Positions 30,895-42,373 of a DNA stretch of 64,000 nucleotides are shown here, one piece after another. The notes under the pieces were generated by a model. The model made no database searches and was not told where the DNA came from. It saw nothing but the letters and a program-made list of their open reading frames with translations. Source of the stretch: Liopterus haemorrhoidalis (Eukaryota; Arthropoda; Insecta; Coleoptera; Dytiscidae); contig OZ020623.1 in the NCBI GenBank assembly GCA_963971575.1, forward strand, positions 18,168,980-18,232,979, written 5' to 3'. The position numbers and the translations under genes were made by a program. Each line of letters starts with the position of its first letter. Positions within the stretch are counted from its first letter, which is position 1.

Positions 30895-31496
30895 GATCTC
30901 CGCCGAACACCGATTTGTATCGACTACTTCACGGTGTTATAGACAAAAAAAAGGTCTAAAAGAGAGCCTAAGATGGAATGCGGCTCTGAAAGTTTGAAAT
31001 TGTGAATAATGATTTCGATCCGAATTTAATCGTATAAACGCCCAGTCCTATATCTCCAGCGATACTCAAATCCCTTTTTTAAAAGGTCGACAAATATACA
31101 AATTATTTCACAATCACTTTCTTTATAATTATCGATATAGAATAAATTTGCTTCTGTCATTAACCAAAATTTCCAGAATGAAACAAATGTATCTCAGCTC
31201 TCTCTTTTTTTTTTTTTTACTTGTATATTTTGCCTTTTTCTAGGTAACTGAGTCGCAAGTAAACAAGTCGTAGCAAACGAGTTTTATTTAACAATTAGAC
31301 CAACCGAATTACTGTTCTGACTGACTGGTTGCCTAATCTTTATAAAAAATAAATATTCAAATTTTTGCCCGTAGCATCTCTGCTAATAGATTCGACATAA
31401 TTTTTCCAGGAATTTCGTTTCTTGGTTTTGAATATTTTTTTGCATCTTACAGCTGATTGATTGCACAAAATATAGTTATCATACGTCATACACAAA
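30895..31496. other. Non-coding stretch
   Basis: No gene recognised; a 15-base T run lies near 31205. Confidence 0.4.
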
Positions 31497-31505
31497 TTAT
31501 AAAAC

Positions 31506-31741
31506 ATGAGAGGATAAATCTGACGCTCGATTGACACATATACGCATGCGTTCCAGTGTAGCGGGAAACGAGGATGAAACTAGGAAACCACTGTTGTGTT
31601 TACATGTACTTATATGCAGCGCACACATTTTTAAATAAATTGAAAATGTCTGTGATGTGATTAATTTGCAATAAACTATTTTCACATTTGCAATAAACTA
31701 TGCGTACATGTGTCAATCGAGCGTCAGATTTATCCTCTCAT
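31506..31741. mobile_element. MITE with 40-bp inverted ends and 9-bp target duplication
   Basis: The left end ATGAGAGGATAAATCTGACG continues as 'CTCGATTGACACAT', and the right end is its inverse (ATGTGTCAATCGAGCGTCAG, ATTTATCCTCTCAT). TTATAAAAC occurs directly on both sides (31497-31505 and 31742-31750). A 9-bp duplication with long inverted ends suggests a Mutator-type element; an 8-bp reading is possible. Confidence 0.85.
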
Positions 31742-31750
31742 TTATAAAAC

Positions 31751-32135
31751 AAGGAAGATAGCGGACTCCCATGTTACGGCTTTGGACAGCGATAGTTGCG
31801 ACATTCGTGGTTGTAATATGAACTAGGATTAGATAGTATGCAACCCGCAGTGCACACAAATATATTTTTATATTTTAAATTGCTATGAATAAATATTAAT
31901 TTTCTACCAAAATTGAAAAATAAAATGTAATTTTGGTAGAAAATTAAAGATTGCCTTGAACCGAAAATTATGATTAATTTATTTACAACTCTCCTAATTA
32001 ATTTCCTAAAATTAAAATTAATTACAATTGTTAAAAGTTAATACTCCAGTAAGCATTAAGTTTTATTATTTTATTTGCAAGCAAGCATATGAAATAAATA
32101 AACAAGTATTTATTTTTTACTTTTATATTTACTTT
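31751..32135. other. AT-rich non-coding stretch
   Basis: Contains a short inverted word pair 'ATTTTGGTAGAAAATTA' and 'TAATTTTCTACCAAAATT' near 31900-31945. No gene. Confidence 0.4.
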
Positions 32136-32562
32136 TACAGTCTGTTCCAAACGGTTAAGCGGAACTAGATTTTGCAATCTAGTTACTTTCATCGTTTAAA
32201 TCGTGCCTTTCGGCCGTTTTGTTTAAGCTTTGTAAAGCATACTTACAATAAACATTTTTTGGTTAAGGTTAATATCATTTTAAAATGTCATTTTCTTTAT
32301 ATTTTGATTTTTTGTGTCATTCTTAATACAAATTTCCCATTTATTTATTTTTTTGTCATTAAAATATATATATATTTTTTTTATTGAATATAATTTTATT
32401 TACAACTAGCCCTTTTATAAGGCTAACCAGCAAATTTGTTGTACATATTATTTGTCATGCATGAAGTACTCACCCATTAGTGAGCCTTCTTACAATATAT
32501 ATAAAATATGTTATTATATTATAAAGTTGCATACATATAACTATTTACAATTAATTTAGATT

Positions 32563-35247
32563 TTAATCAAAAATTAGATCTAAAGGTTTTCTTCTTTGAA
32601 GTCTTCTTGTTTCATCCTCGTTATTCAGGAGATTTAATGCTAGATCATTGGGATGGTAATTTAATCGATTGATATGCCTAGTTGCAAATTTCCTTACTTC
32701 ATCTTTAACTGTGTTGATTTTTAAATCTCTGTGTAGAGTTTCGTTGGTAACATACCAAGGGGCATTAGCTATTAAACGTAGTGCTTTATTTTGAAATCTT
32801 TGGATTATGTTTATATTTGAATTTTTTGCACAGCCCCAAAGCTGTATACCATATGTCCATACAGGCTTTAAAACTATTTTATAAACTAATAATTTGTTAT
32901 ATAGACTTAATTTAGATTTATATCCTAGTTACCAGTACATGCTTTTAATTTTAATATTTAACTGTTTTCTTTTCATTGTTAAATGCTTCTTCCATGTTAA
33001 CCTCTTGTCCAAATGGATACCTAGGTATTTAGCCTCGTCCATTGTTGGTATTAATTTATTATTGATGGTTACTTCTTGACAAGTTATTCGTCTATTTGTA
33101 AATGTAACGTGTGTCGACTTACTTTCATTTATTTTCATTCGCCATTTGTCAGTCCACTTTTGTACATCATCTAAAGTTTTTTGTAGATTATTGGTGGCCA
33201 CAGTTGGATCCTCATGGGATGACAATATGGCTGTGTCGTCGGCAAAGGTTGCCATGAAAGTCGTTTCGTTATTAGGAATATCCGCTGTGTAAATTTGATA
33301 TTATGTTGGACCAAGTACGCTACTCTGGGGTACCCCAGCTTCTAAAAGAAATTTAGTGGATAGTTCGTCTTTAAATCTGACCTGGAAGTATCTATTGGCA
33401 AGATAAGATTTGAACAAATGATAATACTGATTAGGTAGACATTTTTTTATTTTATATAAGAGACCCGTATGCCAAACACGATCGAATGCTTGACTTACAT
33501 CAAGAAATGCTGCAGTACATACTTTACGTTCTTCAAGATCTTTTTCTATTACGTTAATCACTCTGTGAACTTGGTCTATCGCAGAATGTTGCTCCCTGAA
33601 ACCAAACTGATGGTTTGGTATTAGATCTCTCTCTTCTATTATGGGTCTTAACCGTTTTAATATAAGTTTTTCAAGTATTTTAGAGAATACAGGGAGTAAC
33701 GATATAGGTCTGTATGAACTTACCTCTTCAGTTGGTTTACCGGGCTTATGTATTACAATAATCTGAGCAAACTTCCATTGTGTAGGGAAATAGTGAATTC
33801 TGATTACAGCATTAAATATTTGAGTAAGGAGGATAAGACCTTTTCTTGGTAATTCTTTAATTATTCTTGGAGTAATAAGGTCGTAGCCCGGGGCCTTTTT
33901 ACTATTTAATTGCTTGATCTCTTCTTTTACTTCCCCAGGTGTAAAGTATTTAATAGGAAGTGAAAGTTGTAAGGGTGAGTCCAAATAATCTGTTATGTAG
34001 CTATCTTCCTCTGCACTTACTGTACAAGGAAAAGGATGGAAGACTTTCGATAGATGGTTTGCAAACATTTCTGCCTTTTCTTTATTGGATCTTGCCCACG
34101 TTCCATCTGCTTTTTGCAATGGAGGAACTGGTTGTACAGGTCTTTTGAGCTTCTTAGTAGCTTTCCATAGAGAATAATCATTTTGTGCAGTAGAAGATAG
34201 TTCACTGACGTATTCTTGAAATGCATCATTCTTTATGTTATACAGAAGATTTTTAAGATCTTTAGTTAATTTGTTCAACCTGGTTTTATCACTAGGATGT
34301 CTGCTATGTTGCCATGCCTTTCTAGCATTTCTTTTCTCGTATATTTTATCTCTTATATATTTTGGGTAGTTCATGGTAGAGCCATTTTTATTTTGTATTG
34401 GTGTCGAACTCTTGGCAGCAAAATGGATATTTTCCGTGAGTTGGTTGATAGCACTGTTGACATTATCCTCAGTTTTTAGGGGTATCTGTATAACAATTTT
34501 TTCTTCTAGATATCTCTTAAACAATTTCCAATCAGTTCGGTTATTCGTTAGCATAGTGCTGTTACTGTTTTTAATTATTGTTGTGCTTACTGAAGCTATT
34601 ATGGCTGAATGATCGGATAATAAATCAAAATAGGAACATACATCAATGTAGTTTGAAGAAATACCGTTTGTGACGAAAAAGTCTAAGAGATCTGGCACTT
34701 TATTAGGGTCTGTTGGCCAGTACGTTGGTTCACCAGTGCTAACATAATTATAGCCTTCAGCTGTCATAGCACTTTTGAGTTCTCTACCTTTGGGTGTAAT
34801 AAGTCTTGAACCCCATAGAGTATGCTTTGCATTGTAGTCACCTCCAGATATAAACCTATGTCCTAATGATTTAAAATATGTTTGAAATTGGTCTCGTTTG
34901 ACTCTATGACTTGGAGGACAATAAACAGCTGCCACTACCAATGTTCCATTTGAATCATGCAACTTGATGCAAGTTGCTTGTAAATGTGTTTCGGCATATT
35001 TTTCAATTTCAAAATGATTAATTTTATTGTGGATTACGATTGCCGTGCCACCGCGGGCAGTACCATCAGGGTATAGGGTAAAATAAGTCGTATAATTTTG
35101 GATTTTAAAAAAACTTTTATCTGTAAAATGTGTTTCCGAAATTAAAAGAATGTCAATTTTTTCGGATTTTAAAAATAATTCAACTTCTTGTCGACGTTGT
35201 GTAAGACCATTACTATTCCATAATGCTATTCTTAACGTGCGATCCAT
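32563..35247 (-). pseudogene. Jockey ORF2: APE endonuclease and reverse transcriptase
   Basis: It starts 'MDRTLRIALWNSNGL', the typical APE-domain beginning, followed by 'IDILLISETHFTD', 'YCPPSHRV', 'HRFISGGDYNAKHTLWGS' and 'SDHSAII' (catalytic residues of the nicking endonuclease). Reverse transcriptase follows with 'IIVIHKPGKPTEEVSSYRPI', 'AAFLDVSQAFDRVWHTGLL', 'GVPQSSVLGPT' and 'ATFADDTAILSS'. TAA at 33301-33303 falls between the last two motifs (probably a former Leu codon), and a second TAA at 32929-32931 falls after 'KSMYW'. The frame is otherwise continuous to the natural-looking stop at 32563, after 'RRKPLDLIFD'. It overlaps the end of ORF1 by about 35 bases, in another frame. Confidence 0.93.
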
Positions 35248-36688
35248 GATTTTGTTTAGTTATCATTGTTGTTAACAAGTTTATTACCATGTTATTTTGA
35301 TTCATTAGCTGGGCAAACATTGATTCAAACTTCGTAAGGAACTGATTTAATATATTTCCACTGTTGTCATTCGCTGTATTTTCAGGATCAGCTGGACAAG
35401 TATTATTCGTTGATAATTTGGTAGCTTGAGCATAATTTACATTGGGCCTCACTGTGAATGTTTTTCCAACCAATTAGTTTGGCATAGTTATTTTGCTGTT
35501 ACCGTTCGAGTACCTTTTTGACTTTTGCAAGTCTTGATATACTGGACATTCTTTATAATTGGCAGGGAGTGGCCCGTTACACAGAGCACACTTGGGTTCA
35601 GTAGTTTTTAATTTTGTACAGCTTGTGGTCGGATGATCACCAGCACACTTAACACAATAAAAAGGTTTTGTGCAGTAAGATTTAGTGTGCCCATATTCTT
35701 GGCATCTCATGCATTGTGGAATGTCGAATTTTTTTCGTGGTGGTTCAACTGTAATTTTTGTATACAACAAATGCTTAACATCATAAATTTTTTTGTTCCA
35801 TTCGTTGGGTTCTTGATCGACGAAAAAAAGCGGAAGCGGTTCTTTGCTTATTTTACTTCGGATGTTCACGACATCCCTTATTTCAAATCCCATATTCTCC
35901 AGGTCTTCTTTTATGTCACCAGTTGAAACAGATGGATGCAGGTTACGAATGACAACCCTATATGCTTTATCTTGCTTAAGCTGATATGTATAAAATGCTA
36001 TTTTACTCTGTTCTAAGTGTTTTCTTAGTTTTCGGTACTCATCGATGGACTTTGCATTTATTCTTACCTGGTTTTTTGGCAATGTTTTACAGCTTAATTC
36101 ATCAAGTTTAATAACTGTTTTGATATTGTTGATCATTCCTGTGTAATTAACAACATTCTTTATAATTATTGGTGGTGGTTTTGGTATTTTTTTCACAGCA
36201 TGTGCAGTATCACTGGAGTTTTCAGCTGGTTCTTCAATAACATTTACAGTTTCTTCGAATTTACTGCTCTGTAATTCCGAACATACATTTAATGGCGTAA
36301 ATCTGTTCGTACTTACGAAATTAGGGTGAGCAATATTTGAGTGCACAATTTTCTTTTTTGCTACCGGCGCTGATTTAATTTGGTCTTCTCTTTGCCTTTT
36401 AGAATTTCTTCTAGTAATAACTTGCCACGGGGTCTCAGTACAGTTATCAGTTGTTTGTTCAACTGACATATCTTGTGATGTCATTGGTTGTGAAAGATTT
36501 GATACATTTTTTTGTTCATTAATATACGCTGGTGTAGATTGTATAGATGACATAATTTGTGTTGTTGAAAATGTTGTTGGCTGTACCGCATAAGTCATTA
36601 TTGGCATTGGCATAGACATAGTTACGCTTACTGCTGTAACAGGCTGAATTTTTGTGTAAATTGATTCGCCAACACTGTTTTCTTGCAT
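35213..36688 (-). pseudogene. Jockey ORF1 (gag-like RNA-binding protein), one nonsense codon
   Basis: The first 404 codons contain a Ser/Thr-rich N terminus, 'KIPKPPPIIIKNVVNYTGMI', an RRM-like region 'AYRVVIRNLHPSVSTGDIK', and a zinc-knuckle cluster 'CMRCQEYGHTKSYC', 'CVKCAGDHPTTSC', 'CALCNGPLPANYKEC'. A TAG at 35474-35476 interrupts the frame; the same frame then continues with 'GKTFTVRPNVNYAQATK' to 35213. ORF1 proteins of this type coat the element RNA and carry it to the nucleus. Start is the first ATG of the frame at 36688. Confidence 0.9.
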
Positions 36689-37068
36689 TGTGGTGCAAGT
36701 TCACTGTTTTAAATACTTATTTCAAAAAATCTTTTATATATTAATTGATATATATGTACAATGATATACAGGTGCAACTCACTTGAATCTTCCGCACAGA
36801 GTTTATAATAAAAAGGTTTTTTTTAAATGTAAGTCAATAAATAACTGTCAGTTAACTGACAGTTCAACGCTCACTGTTCATTAAAATATAAAAAAAAAAT
36901 ATTTAATTTTGACATATGTCATTCGTTTCCATGGTTTCATTGTTGGAAGTTTAAATTTTGATATCCCAACGTGAAAAATGAAATAACCCAAGCAAGGTCC
37001 CTTCTCGTGACAACCTAAAAGAACTAAATTCCCATTTAGTTCCGCTTAACCGTTTGGAACAGACTGTA

Positions 37069-37391
37069 TTGTACATACTAAATTTAGTCTGTGCCATTTT
37101 TTTTATTACACTATTTATATTTCTTTTGCATTTACCATTTAAAATATTATTAATTACACTACACCATTTGAAATGTGGTGCTAATATTTAAAATTTCTTA
37201 TAAAATTCATCACTGTCACAATCACAATTTACTGTCAGCCACAGTCACCTATCGTTACAACGTCAAAAACAATTGCCGCAAATTGCCGATAATGAAGTGT
37301 TCTCAAAATGTTGGTTAAAAAAAAAACGCTATTAGCGCTGTCGGTAGATGGAATATAACTTAAAACCGTGTCAAGGCCGTGTATATGAGTT
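37069..37391. other. Non-coding stretch between MITE and I-clade element
   Basis: AT-rich, no gene recognised. Confidence 0.4.
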
Positions 37392-37632
37392 TCATACCCC
37401 TGACGTCATAGACCTATTATACTGTTTAAATGCGCTTTTCCTTTGTCTCTCCGCCTCCTGACATTCGTCATCCCACCAACATTTAGTTTTGTGAGCATTT
37501 ATAAATTTTTCTTTATTTACAGGGATAGATATACGAGCAGATTCATTAATCATATTAATGAGTTTATGATAGTCATTTGCATGGTTATCAGAAAAAACGA
37601 AATTGCTAGCTTTGTTGATAAGTATACTATTT
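37392..37632 (-). pseudogene. I-clade ORF2, endonuclease-RT linker
   Basis: The frame carries 'FINAHKTKCWWDDECQEAER' and 'QRKSAFKQYNRSM', the WWd.eC linker found after the APE domain in I and Jockey-type elements. It continues the frame broken at 40587 if one copy of the 3-bp duplication AAT (minus strand) is kept. It ends at an abrupt truncation. Confidence 0.8.
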
Positions 37633-38910
37633 AGTCTAGTGCCTACGTCGAAAGATACTGCACTTGATGATAATGGAATGCCATTTGGCACACGTGTTCT
37701 TTATAAAAATTAAATCATTTTGACCCGCAGCACCTATTTTTGAATTGAGGCAGATTCAAGATGGCGGCGAAACTAGCGCGCCAATTACGATAACGATTAC
37801 TAATTTTTATGATAGAGCAAAATAGCTAAATACATATTTGTACAATGGACCTTTAGCTACAATTTTCCGCGTCGTACAAGAATTTCCGTCACTTACTTTA
37901 CAAGATACCGTCCATAATTCATTCTCAGACGCAAAAAAGTGATTTCCGAAATGGATACCGAATTTCGTATGATATGGCTCGTTTTCTATTAATTTAATGC
38001 CGTAGATTACGAATCTGTTATCAAAATTGCGAAAATTTGAAATTTTGATAGATTTTTTTCCCAATTTCGAGACATGATGATATACTCTATCACTGCAAAT
38101 CTGCGTATATTAATATTTTGTTTCAATTCTTCCTAAATCAGTAGGGCATATCCTTGGCTACAAGAATATGTGCGGAATTTTTCTCTACGTGGCGCCAAAA
38201 TTAAGGTAGCGGCCGAAATGTGTTAAGTCTCAACTTCGTATTATTTTGACACTTTTTATATAGTTTTCGACTAAATCGAACCTGTAAATTACAAAAATGA
38301 AATAAAAAATGGCATATGACTTGTTATTATTCGGGTTTTGCCCGAAATTAAATAAAAAAATTTACATATCCGACCGGAACGGCTGTAAATTATGACATTT
38401 AGGTAAGATACTCCGTGCATATATAGAATGCATCAATTTGTTTAGGTTTGTTCGCAGCACCTGGTCTCAAATGAAGCCGCTTTCGAAATAATACTCGAAA
38501 ATCGAATTTTGCTATTTACATCAAATTTGTTGAGTTGTATATCAATTTCGGGTAAATTGAAGTCGTAGATTTCAAAAATGGAGTTAATTTAAAGATTTGC
38601 TACACATAAGGTTGTATTTTGCCCGAAAAAAATAATTACATATATTCTTTACATTGCAGTGAGATTCATTACACGACAGTGAAGTGTCTCTCCATCCAAA
38701 ATAGTAGTATATAGCAGTTCTGACAAAATAATATAAATTACTACACACTTAATACGATTCTAATGGTGGCCGAAAACTATTCTTTCGAAAATGTTTAAAA
38801 TATTCTCTGATATTTTTACCAGTTATTAGGACAACATTTGAATGTGTTAATAGTTCCTCTATGTTTGCTAATTATACTGACTTCTAGTGCTACTCTACAA
38901 AATAATTTAT
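37633..38910 (+). repeat. Left arm of the giant inverted repeat
   Basis: Inverse of 39310-40586, with scattered substitutions and small indels. Its outermost part differs from the right arm by a short insertion between the end motif and 'GATACTGCAC'. Confidence 0.88.
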
Positions 38911-39309
38911 ATTTGTTTACAAATCAAAGTCGAAAGACTCACTAATTGGGTGGGCCTATGTAAAGATAAAATTCTAGTGAAATAGAGTATGTACATTCAT
39001 GCCATCAATTGTACTGATTATTGCCGTTATTAGTTTTAATTTAGGTTTATTTTAAAATTTTAAAAGGGTTAAATATCTCAAAATTATATCTTTAAAAACT
39101 ACGCCTATGAAAACGTATTAAGTCAAGTTCAGGGGCTAATTACGTCCGTTCCCTAGTAATTATTAATTACTTATTATTTCTTCAATTAAGGTTTATTTAA
39201 AACTTTTCTTCAATTAGTTATGCAAAATAATGTTTCACACCTGGTTTCGAATTCGGTTCAAACTAGTGTTGAATAAGAATTCATCGAATCTCTTCATTTT
39301 GTATACAAT

Positions 39310-40586
39310 TAAGTAGTAGCGGAATTCAGTATTATTGACACATATAGAGGATTTATCAACACATTAGAATGTTCTCCTGATAACTAGTAAAAATATCAGA
39401 GAATATTGTAACCATTTTCAAAAGAATAGTTTTCGGCCACCATTAGAATCGTATTAAGTGTGTAGTAATCTATATTATTTTGTCGGAAGTACTATATACT
39501 ACTCTTTTGGATGGGGAGGCACTTAACTGTCGTGTAATGATCTCACTGTTATGTAAAGAATACATGTAATTATTTTTTTCGGGCAAAAGACAATCTTATA
39601 TGTAACAAATCTTTAAACTAACTCCATTTTCGAAATCTACGACTTCAATATACCCGAAATTGATATACAACTCAACAAATTTGATGTAAATAGCAAAATT
39701 CGATTTTCGAGCGTTATTTCGAAAGCGGCTTCATTTGAGACCAGGTGCTGCGAACAAACCCAAGCAAATTGATGCATTCCGTATATGCATAGAGTATCTT
39801 ACTTAAATGTCATAATTTACAACCGTTCCGGTCGGATATGTAATTTTTTTAATTTCATTTCGGGCAAAACCCGAATAATAACAAGTCATATGCCATTTTT
39901 TATTTCATTTTTGTAATTTACAGGTCCGATTTGGTCGAAAACGATATAAAGAGTGTCAAAATAATACGAAGTTGAGACTTAACACATTTCGGCCGCTACC
40001 TTAATTTTGGCGCCACGCAGACAAAAATTCCGCACATATTCTTGTAGCCAAGGATATGCCCTACATATTTAGGAAGAATTGAAACAAAATGTTAATATAC
40101 GCAGATTTCCAGTGATAGAGTATATCATTATGTCTCGAATTTGGGAAAAAAATCTATCAAAATTTAAAATTTTCGCGATTTTGATAACATATTCGTAATC
40201 TACGGCAATAAATTAATAGAAAACGAGCCATATCATACGAAATTCGTTAGCCATTTCGGAAATCACTTTTTTGCGTCTGAGAATGAATTATGGACAGTAT
40301 CTTGTAAACTAAGTAACGAAAATTCGCATACGGCGCGGCAAATTGTAGCTAAAAGTCCATTGTACAAATATGTATTTAGCTATTTCGCTCTATCATAAAA
40401 ATTAGTTATCGTTATCGTAATTGGCGCACTATTTTCGCCGCCATCTTGAATCTGCCTCAATTCACAAATAGGTGCTGGGGTCAAAATGATTTAATTTTTA
40501 TAAGGAACACGTGTGCCAAATGGCATTCCATTATCATCAAGTGCAGTATCAACGTAAAATATGGTGCGTAGGCACTAGACTAATTG
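39310..40586 (-). repeat. Right arm of the giant inverted repeat
   Basis: See left arm. Right-arm bases between 40550 and 40567 ('AACGTAAAATATGGTG') replace the shorter spacer seen on the left. Confidence 0.88.
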
Positions 40587-41282
40587 TATATATCCTAATT
40601 TGCATTTTTTAAATTCCACTTGTATTTAGGGGCGAGTTTTATATTTTCCTGGGTGGCAGTTTCAATATTCATGAGTATAGGGTAGTGATTTGACCCATGA
40701 CTATCTTTTACAACAGTCCATGAGAATGCGGTCGAAATGCTAGGGGTGCAAAATGTTACGTCGACGGCAGATTTGTTGTGGTCTGGGCGTCTGATAATTG
40801 TCTCCGTGCGTTTAAAATATGTTCTCCGTCAATGTCCGCGTTAACGCAGCCCCACGCACCGTGATGCGCGTTAAAGTCACCGCCGATTATGACGTCATTT
40901 TCAATTTGATTAAAGATATTTTGCCAATAAGTAACACTAAATTTATGTTTTGGTTTACAATATACTGATATGAGTGTAGTGGTTTTGTTTAAAATTTTGA
41001 TTTTTATAGCGCATAGTTGCATTATATTTTTTTGACTATATATTATATTTTCTTCGCAGTAAGTAATATTGTTTCTTATGATGATACAGCTACCACCGTA
41101 ACCTCATCTCTGTTACTACAAATTACATTATAATGTTTGAATTTTGGTGTAGGTTTGTCGGGTTTGAACCAAGTTTCAGATATAAGTGCCACCGCAACTT
41201 TATATTTTTGTAATATTCGTTCAACGTGTTCTTTATTTTTAATTGCTGATCGCGTACTCCATTGGATAATATTAATATCCAT
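40587..41282 (-). pseudogene. I-clade ORF2 endonuclease, frameshifted
   Basis: The frame starts 'MDINIIQWSTRSAIKNKEHV' and has 'VALISETWFK', then shifts near 41100 into 'GYGGSCIIIRNN'. It resumes with 'ISVYCKPKHKFS', 'DVIIGGDFNAHHGAWGC' (APE catalytic block), a second frameshift near 40800, then 'SAVDVTFCTPSIS' and 'KDSHGSNHYPIL' (SDHyPI-type motif with Asn). A TAG replaces a Trp just before the palindromic insertion. Such endonucleases nick the target DNA to start reverse transcription. At least two frameshifts and one stop make it non-functional. Confidence 0.85.
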
Positions 41283-41289
41283 TATTGTT

Positions 41290-41432
41290 TTTTATTTATG
41301 TTTTCGCGTTCTTATTTATTCGATTTTCTATTATTTTTTTAATTTCCTCATCAGACATTATTTTGTTTCCGACATAACTTGTGATATTATGTCGTATACT
41401 GTTGTTCTTATTAATGTTTCGATAGTATTTAG
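41290..41432 (-). pseudogene. I-clade ORF1 C-terminal tail
   Basis: The minus-strand reading 'NSIRHNITSYVGNKIMSDEE' and 'IKKIIENRINKNAKT' ends at a stop just before the ORF2 start at 41282. It continues 'SNDNLTLNT' across the hAT insertion. Confidence 0.55.
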
Positions 41433-42373
41433 CAGGGATGGGGAGTCGACAGAAAAATTACCAACTCTCGACTCTCCACTCCGGAGTCGGTATTTTAGAA
41501 AACCGACTCCGACTCCGACTTCCGACTCCTTTTACTCGTAAATTGTAAAGTCTATTCTAAATGTTTAAGCGGAACTAAATGGAATCTTTATTGTTTTAAG
41601 TTTTCATGAGTTCACTTTTTAACGATCAAAGTGGGCTTTTGTTAAACAAAATGATACAAAGCCTCATTCAATCCTTAAAAGTTAGTAGATTTCGCTATCT
41701 AATTCCGCTTAAACCAAAGAAACAGACTATACTTACATTAAATATCTTGGGATGGGGTGGGCTGTTTTTATAAAATGTCATTTTCATTTCATCTTTATTG
41801 ATTTTTAATACAAATTTTCGAATAATTAGTTTAAACATTGTTTTGTATTTTATATACTTTATTTTTCATAACATGTAACTTTTTTCTTTTGACATTTAGA
41901 TTTTAGCTGCCAACATGAAATAATCACAAAGCTCGTTACAACTTGAGAAAATAAAATTCCAGTTTAGTTCCGTTTTAACATAATAAACGTATACAGAAAA
42001 AGAAAAATTAGATATGACTAAAAACAAAATTCCTTATCCTACATCATTTATCTGTTAATACTAATAATATTAACTAAATTTTTAACTGGAAACCATGAAA
42101 GAAACCGTGTAAAACCGGTATTGAATATTTTTAATTTCATTTTCGTTCATGAACAGACAACAAAATGTCGTTCCTGTTTTCGTGATTTAAAAAATTCTGG
42201 TAGTATGGTATTTTGCTTTCGTTTTCGGATTATTCTCATCCTTGATAAAAATGTAATAAAAGAGTCGGGAGTCGATAGCTTTTTCCGGCTCCCGACTCCG
42301 ACTCCGGCTCTTCCAAAATGCTTCGACTCCTCGACTCCCGAATCCCGACTCCGACTCGGACTCCCAATCCCGG
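41433..42373. mobile_element. hAT-type non-autonomous element, copy 2, with GGAGTC hexamer arrays
   Basis: Starts CAGGGATGGGGAGTCGACAG and ends 'CGGACTCCCAATCCCGG', with the 8-bp duplication GTATTTAG at 41425-41432 and 42374-42381. It is the reverse orientation of copy 1 at 7878: the hexamer-poor end is on the left here, and the 'GACTCC' array with 'TCGACTCCCGA' lies on the right. One interior MITE-like segment is shared with copy 1. It splits I-clade ORF1. Confidence 0.9.

Larger units (their letters stand above)
32369..36877 (-). mobile_element. Jockey-clade non-LTR retrotransposon, nearly full length
   Basis: Two adjacent minus-strand frames give ORF1 (zinc knuckles) and ORF2 (APE endonuclease plus reverse transcriptase), the Jockey layout. 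The 3' end runs into an A/AT-rich tail (minus strand AATAAAAAAAATATATATA) and the 13-bp duplication TCATTAAAATATA flanks it at 32356-32368 and 36878-36890. Only single nonsense codons disrupt it: TAG in ORF1, and TAA twice in ORF2. It lies inside a TA-flanked MITE, so it is younger than that MITE. Confidence 0.93.
32138..37066. mobile_element. CAGTCTGTTCC-family MITE split by a Jockey insertion
   Basis: The left part (32138-32368) starts CAGTCTGTTCCAAACGGTTA and the right part (36878-37066) ends with the inverse TTTGGAACAGACTG, both flanked by TA. Put side by side, the two halves match the intact copies of about 406-412 bp at 50914, 51614 and 61428. The gap between them is a 4.5-kb Jockey element with a 13-bp target duplication. 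TA duplication and TIR length fit Tc1/mariner-type MITEs. Confidence 0.92.
37633..40586. mobile_element. Giant inverted-repeat (foldback-like) element, about 1.2-kb arms
   Basis: Sequence from TAGTCTAGTGCCTACG at the left reappears inverted (CGTAGGCACTAGACTA) at the right. The arms stay aligned for more than 1.2 kb: 'GATACTGCACTTGATGATAA' with its inverse near 40540, 'CAAGATGGCGGCGAAA' with 'TTTCGCCGCCATCTTG', and 'GGTGGCCGAAAACTATTC' with 'GAATAGTTTTCGGCCACC' near 39430. The arms face each other over a spacer of about 400 bp (38910-39310). It inserted in the endonuclease gene of the I-clade element with a 3-bp duplication (AAT on the minus strand). No transposase or other protein was recognised in arms or spacer. 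Confidence 0.92.
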
